Shown: positions 61,158 to 64,000 of the stretch, piece after piece | Layout of the letters: each line of letters begins with the position of its first letter | Position numbering within the stretch: the first letter of the stretch is position 1 | Assembly (NCBI RefSeq): GCF_041321145.1 | Contig: NZ_JBGGWA010000008.1 | Span: forward strand, 1-64,000 | Origin: Paraburkholderia sp041321145 | GTDB lineage: Bacteria > Pseudomonadota > Gammaproteobacteria > Burkholderiales > Burkholderiaceae | DNA: 64,000 nt | Direction of reading: 5' to 3' | Notes under the pieces: generated by a model | Databases searched by the model: none | What the model saw: the letters and a program-made list of their open reading frames with translations, nothing else | What the model was told of the DNA's origin: nothing | Translations under genes and position numbers: made by a program

Positions 61158-62819
61158 TCAAACAGCGGCGGCCAGTTCCGCGGCGGTGGGTTTGAATGCC
61201 GCTTCGGTCGCCGCGTCCTCGAGAATCATCTCGGCGCCCTTCTCCGCCACCATCATCGTCGGCGCATTGATATTGCCGGACGTGATGTTCGGGAAGATCG
61301 ACGCATCGATTACGCGCAAGCCGCCCATACCGTGCACCCGCAAACGCGCATCGACCACCGAGGTACGCGGGTCGTCGCCCATCGCGCACGAGCCGCACAG
61401 GTGATAGATGGAGCCCGATTGCTCGCGGAAATACTGCAGGAAACCTTCGCGCGTGTTCACTTGCGGCCCCGGCGAGATTTCTTCCACCGTGATGTCCTTG
61501 AGCGCCGCCGATGCCATCACCTTGCGCACCAGTTCGCAACCCTGGATCGCTTCGTCGATGTCCTTCTTCGTGGTCAGCGCGTTGATGCGGATCTTCGCCG
61601 CGTCTTCCGCGCGGTTCGACGCGATCTCGATCGATCCACGGCTGGTCGGCCGGCACGGGTTGAACGCCAGCAGGAAGCCCGAATACGGTTCGGGTTCGAG
61701 ATTCGCCTTGTTGCTCTTCGGAATCCGGTACGACAGCGGATTGAAGTACAACTGCAGATTCGGCTGAGCTTCCTGCTCATTGCCCCTGAAGAACCCGCCC
61801 GACTGGTTCACGCTCATAGCGAGCGGCCCCTTGCGCGTCAGCAGATACTGCAAACCGAGCTTGAGCTTGCCGAGCAACGGACGCATCTCGTCGTTCAGCG
61901 TCTTGATGTTCGCTCGGTAGTAGAAGCTCACACACAGATGGTCCTGCAGATTCTGGCCCACGGCCGGCAGTTCCTTGACCATCGCGATGCGATGCTTTGC
62001 CAGCAACGCACTATCGCCCACGCCTGAGAGCTGCAGCAGCTTGGGCGAATCGACCGCGCCCGCCGACAGGATCACTTCGCGATTCGCCATGAACTGCCGC
62101 GTGGCGCCGTTCTGCGTGACGTTCACACCGATCGCGCGCTGGTTGCCGTCGAATAGCACGCGGCTCGCCAGCACTTCACGCTCGACGGTCAGGTTCCTGC
62201 GCGTGAGCACCGGATGCAGGTACTCGAAGCTGCTCGACGAACGCTGCCCGTTGCGCGTATTCACATCGTAGATGCCCGCGCCTTCGAATTGCGCGCCGTT
62301 GAAGTCATCGCTGCGTTTGTAGCCGGCCTGGTCGCAGCCTTTCAGGAACACGTGGCAGATCGGATGCACTGCATCCTTCATCGGCGAAATACGGATCGGG
62401 CCGTCCGCGCCGTGATATTCGGTGTGGCCGAGCGGATGCGATTCGAGCTTGCGGAAATACGGCAGCACGTCGCGAAACGCCCAGCCCTTGTTGCCGGCCG
62501 CGGCCCAGTCGTCGAAATCGTGCGGCTGCCCGCGCACGTAGATCATCGCGTTGATCGAGCCGGAACCCCCCTGCACCTTGCCGCGCGGGCAATAGATCGG
62601 GCGGTTGTCGAGTTCCTTTTCGGGCTCGCTGTAGTACATCCAGTTGTAGGTTTCGTTGTAATACGTCTTGGTGAAACCCACCGGAATCTTGAACCAGAAG
62701 GAACTGTCCTTGCCGCCCGCTTCGAGCAGCAATACCGAATATTGGCCTGACGCCGAGAGGCGATTGGCGAGAATGCAGCCCGCCGAACCCGCGCCGACGA
62801 TGATGTAATCGTAGTTCAT
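61158..62819 (-). CDS. GMC-family FAD oxidoreductase (choline dehydrogenase-like)
   Basis: The 553-residue product begins with the FAD-binding YDYIIVGAGSAGCILANRLS and has the GMC signatures CPRGKVQGGSGSINAMIYVR and EVILSAGAVDSPKLLQLSG. The C-terminal catalytic block is YHLCGSCAMGDDPRTSVVDA … FPNITSGNINAPTMMVAEK. It oxidises an alcohol and feeds electrons to quinone or O2. It follows the enolase-superfamily gene on the same strand (75-bp gap), and the two probably belong to one catabolic operon. Confidence 0.9.
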   Translation of the reverse strand: MNYDYIIVGAGSAGCILANRLSASGQYSVLLLEAGGKDSSFWFKIPVGFTKTYYNETYNWMYYSEPEKELDNRPIYCPRGKVQGGSGSINAMIYVRGQPHDFDDWAAAGNKGWAFRDVLPYFRKLESHPLGHTEYHGADGPIRISPMKDAVHPICHVFLKGCDQAGYKRSDDFNGAQFEGAGIYDVNTRNGQRSSSSFEYLHPVLTRRNLTVEREVLASRVLFDGNQRAIGVNVTQNGATRQFMANREVILSAGAVDSPKLLQLSGVGDSALLAKHRIAMVKELPAVGQNLQDHLCVSFYYRANIKTLNDEMRPLLGKLKLGLQYLLTRKGPLAMSVNQSGGFFRGNEQEAQPNLQLYFNPLSYRIPKSNKANLEPEPYSGFLLAFNPCRPTSRGSIEIASNRAEDAAKIRINALTTKKDIDEAIQGCELVRKVMASAALKDITVEEISPGPQVNTREGFLQYFREQSGSIYHLCGSCAMGDDPRTSVVDARLRVHGMGGLRVIDASIFPNITSGNINAPTMMVAEKGAEMILEDAATEAAFKPTAAELAAAV

Positions 62820-62894
62820 GCTCTATGTCGCCAGACGGCGCCCAATCCATTTGAATGCTTATGCAGGTGAACCCGGCAGGTGAACCCCGCAGGT

Positions 62895-64000
62895 TCAACC
62901 CTTGGCCGGCGCGAGGTCTTTCACGTCGGCGGGAAGCGCTGCCATTTGCAGATGCAGACGTTCGCCGGTGTACGGCGTGTGCTGCCTGACGACCTCCATG
63001 TTCAACTCCACGCCCAAGCCCGGCTCCTGCGAAGGAATGATGTAGCCGTCTTCCCATTGAATCGGCTTCTTCAACACCGCCGCATGAAAACCGTCCCACG
63101 TGCCGATGCTTTCCTGAATCAGGAAGTTCGGCGTGCAGGCTGCCAACTGAATGCTGGCCGCCGCGCCGATCGGCCCGTTGTACAGATGCGGTGCGATCTG
63201 CGCGTAGTACACCTCGGCGATCGCAGCGACTTTCTTCGCTTCGAGCAGACCGCCCACGCGCGCCACGTTCAGTTGCAGGATCGACGCCGCGCCCGCTTCC
63301 AGCAGCTTGAAAAATTCATACTTGGTGGTCAGGCGCTCGCCCGCGGCGATCGGAATGCTGGTCTGTCGCGCGACCTGCGCCATCGCGCCTTCCTGCCCCG
63401 GCGGCACGGGTTCTTCGAACCACAGCGGATCGTATTTCTCAAGGCGTTTGGCAAGCCGGATCGCCGACGAGGGCACCATCTGTCCATGCGTGCCGAACAG
63501 CAGATCGGCCTTGCTGCCCACCGCTTCGCGCACGCGGCGGCAGAAAGTCTCGCAACGGTCGAGTACTTCCATCGACAGCTGATGACCCGAGTAAGCCGTG
63601 TACGGCCCGGCCGGATCGAACTTCACCGCTGTAAAGCCGCGCTTCACGTTTTCAAGGGCGCATTCGGCGGCGAGATCGGGGTCGTCGTAGTCGTATTCGC
63701 CGCGGCTGTTCTTCGGATAAAGGTAGGTGTACGAACGCAGACGCGGGTTCACCATGCCGCCGAGCAACTCGTACACCGGCTTGTTCGCCGCTTTGCCGAT
63801 GATGTCCCAGCACGCCATCTCCAGCCCGCTGACCACGCCCATCATCGTCAGATCGGGGCGTTGCGTGAAGCCGCTCGAATACGCTTCGCGCCAAAGCCGC
63901 TCGATATGGTGCGGGTCTTTATCGAGCAGGTAGCGGCCGAATACATCGTCGATGATGTGGGTCATCGCCTTCGGATGGAACGTCGCCGAATAGATTTCGC
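62895..64000 (-). CDS. mandelate racemase / enolase superfamily enzyme (5' end outside window)
   Basis: At least 368 residues are visible and the frame stays open to the right edge. An internal Met lies at 63965, but the preceding residues EIYSATFHPKA are conserved in this group, so the true start is outside the window. The barrel motifs are AVKFDPAGP, DLLFGTHGQM, WFEEPVPPGQ, IAAGERL and QIAPHLYNGPIGAAASIQLA (His base). Such enzymes abstract a proton next to a carboxylate, e.g. in sugar acid dehydration. The GTHGQ motif is like mannonate/galactonate-type dehydratases. Linked with the GMC oxidoreductase. Confidence 0.85.
   Translation of the reverse strand, partial: EIYSATFHPKAMTHIIDDVFGRYLLDKDPHHIERLWREAYSSGFTQRPDLTMMGVVSGLEMACWDIIGKAANKPVYELLGGMVNPRLRSYTYLYPKNSRGEYDYDDPDLAAECALENVKRGFTAVKFDPAGPYTAYSGHQLSMEVLDRCETFCRRVREAVGSKADLLFGTHGQMVPSSAIRLAKRLEKYDPLWFEEPVPPGQEGAMAQVARQTSIPIAAGERLTTKYEFFKLLEAGAASILQLNVARVGGLLEAKKVAAIAEVYYAQIAPHLYNGPIGAAASIQLAACTPNFLIQESIGTWDGFHAAVLKKPIQWEDGYIIPSQEPGLGVELNMEVVRQHTPYTGERLHLQMAALPADVKDLAPAKG

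Noticed and set aside
1..64000. tRNA, rRNA or riboswitch
   Set aside because: Reading the intergenic regions showed no cloverleaf, rRNA segment or riboswitch that I could support. A covariance-model scan would be needed to exclude small RNAs.

Overview
The window looks like a chromosome or chromid segment of a Burkholderiaceae bacterium, most likely Paraburkholderia, Caballeronia or Burkholderia. The evidence is high G+C, GTG and TTG starts, and typical families of this group: DUF1840, DUF4142, DUF3034, an OmpC-type porin, FabV, GcvA-like LysR, and paired MarR/ClC genes. I saw no rRNA, tRNA or CRISPR array. All identifications are by eye from the sequence and protein motifs; no database search was run.

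Layout. (1) 1-14,100 is an accessory island of nested mobile debris. It holds an IS21-like end, a frameshifted DUF1173-like gene, a truncated IS66, a frameshifted IS481, an internally deleted IS66, and a 260-bp array of seven iterated ~20-bp repeats that looks like a transposon end. Inside it are a tightly coupled minus-strand operon (vWA protein, PP2C phosphatase, HhH protein kinase, exported Cys-repeat protein; a TerY-P / yegL-yegK-yegI type triad) and a plus-strand run (exported protein, DUF4177, YidD-like, LprI-like, long-coiled-coil RmuC). (2) 14,179-18,111 is a metal-stress locus. A bufferin-type RiPP operon (bufA-bufB-bufC-doxX, the gigABCD arrangement of Caulobacter) is divergent from its probable regulators sigF-nrsF, with a good SigF-type promoter before bufA. 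A merP remnant and a GDCCVxC protein follow. (3) 18,600-24,443 is a small catabolic or sensing cluster (MFS transporter, ornithine-cyclodeaminase-like enzyme, HutC-like GntR regulator, exported HAL/PAL-fold protein lacking the MIO triad) tied together by TGTA-N2-TACA palindromes. (4) 24,543-37,596 is a signalling block: a LacI remnant, a chemoreceptor, a GGDEF/EAL protein next to a TenA/HDO-like protein, a DUF3034-hemoglobin-cupredoxin-GGDEF/EAL set, and a GAF/PAS/AGDEF protein.

(5) 37,597-47,706 starts with a decayed non-coding stretch, then cysM and a UspA protein, then two paralogous MarR-ClC modules around an HPP-CBS protein and small genes. At least six similar palindromes lie in their intergenic gaps, suggesting one MarR-controlled regulon. 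(6) 47,763-50,000 holds an ECF sigma factor, cupredoxin and DUF4142 operon and a small lipoprotein. (7) 50,322-64,000 is more ordinary: a porin, PBP1A, FabV, a Rap1a-like small protein, a glutamine synthetase-like ligase with a class III aminotransferase and FCD regulator, a LysR regulator, a GMC oxidoreductase, and an enolase-superfamily enzyme that runs off the right edge.

The best candidates for something little described are the TerY-P operon with its exported repeat protein, the MIO-less exported lyase homologue under HutC-type operators, the iterated-repeat transposon end, and the GGDEF/EAL-HDO pair.
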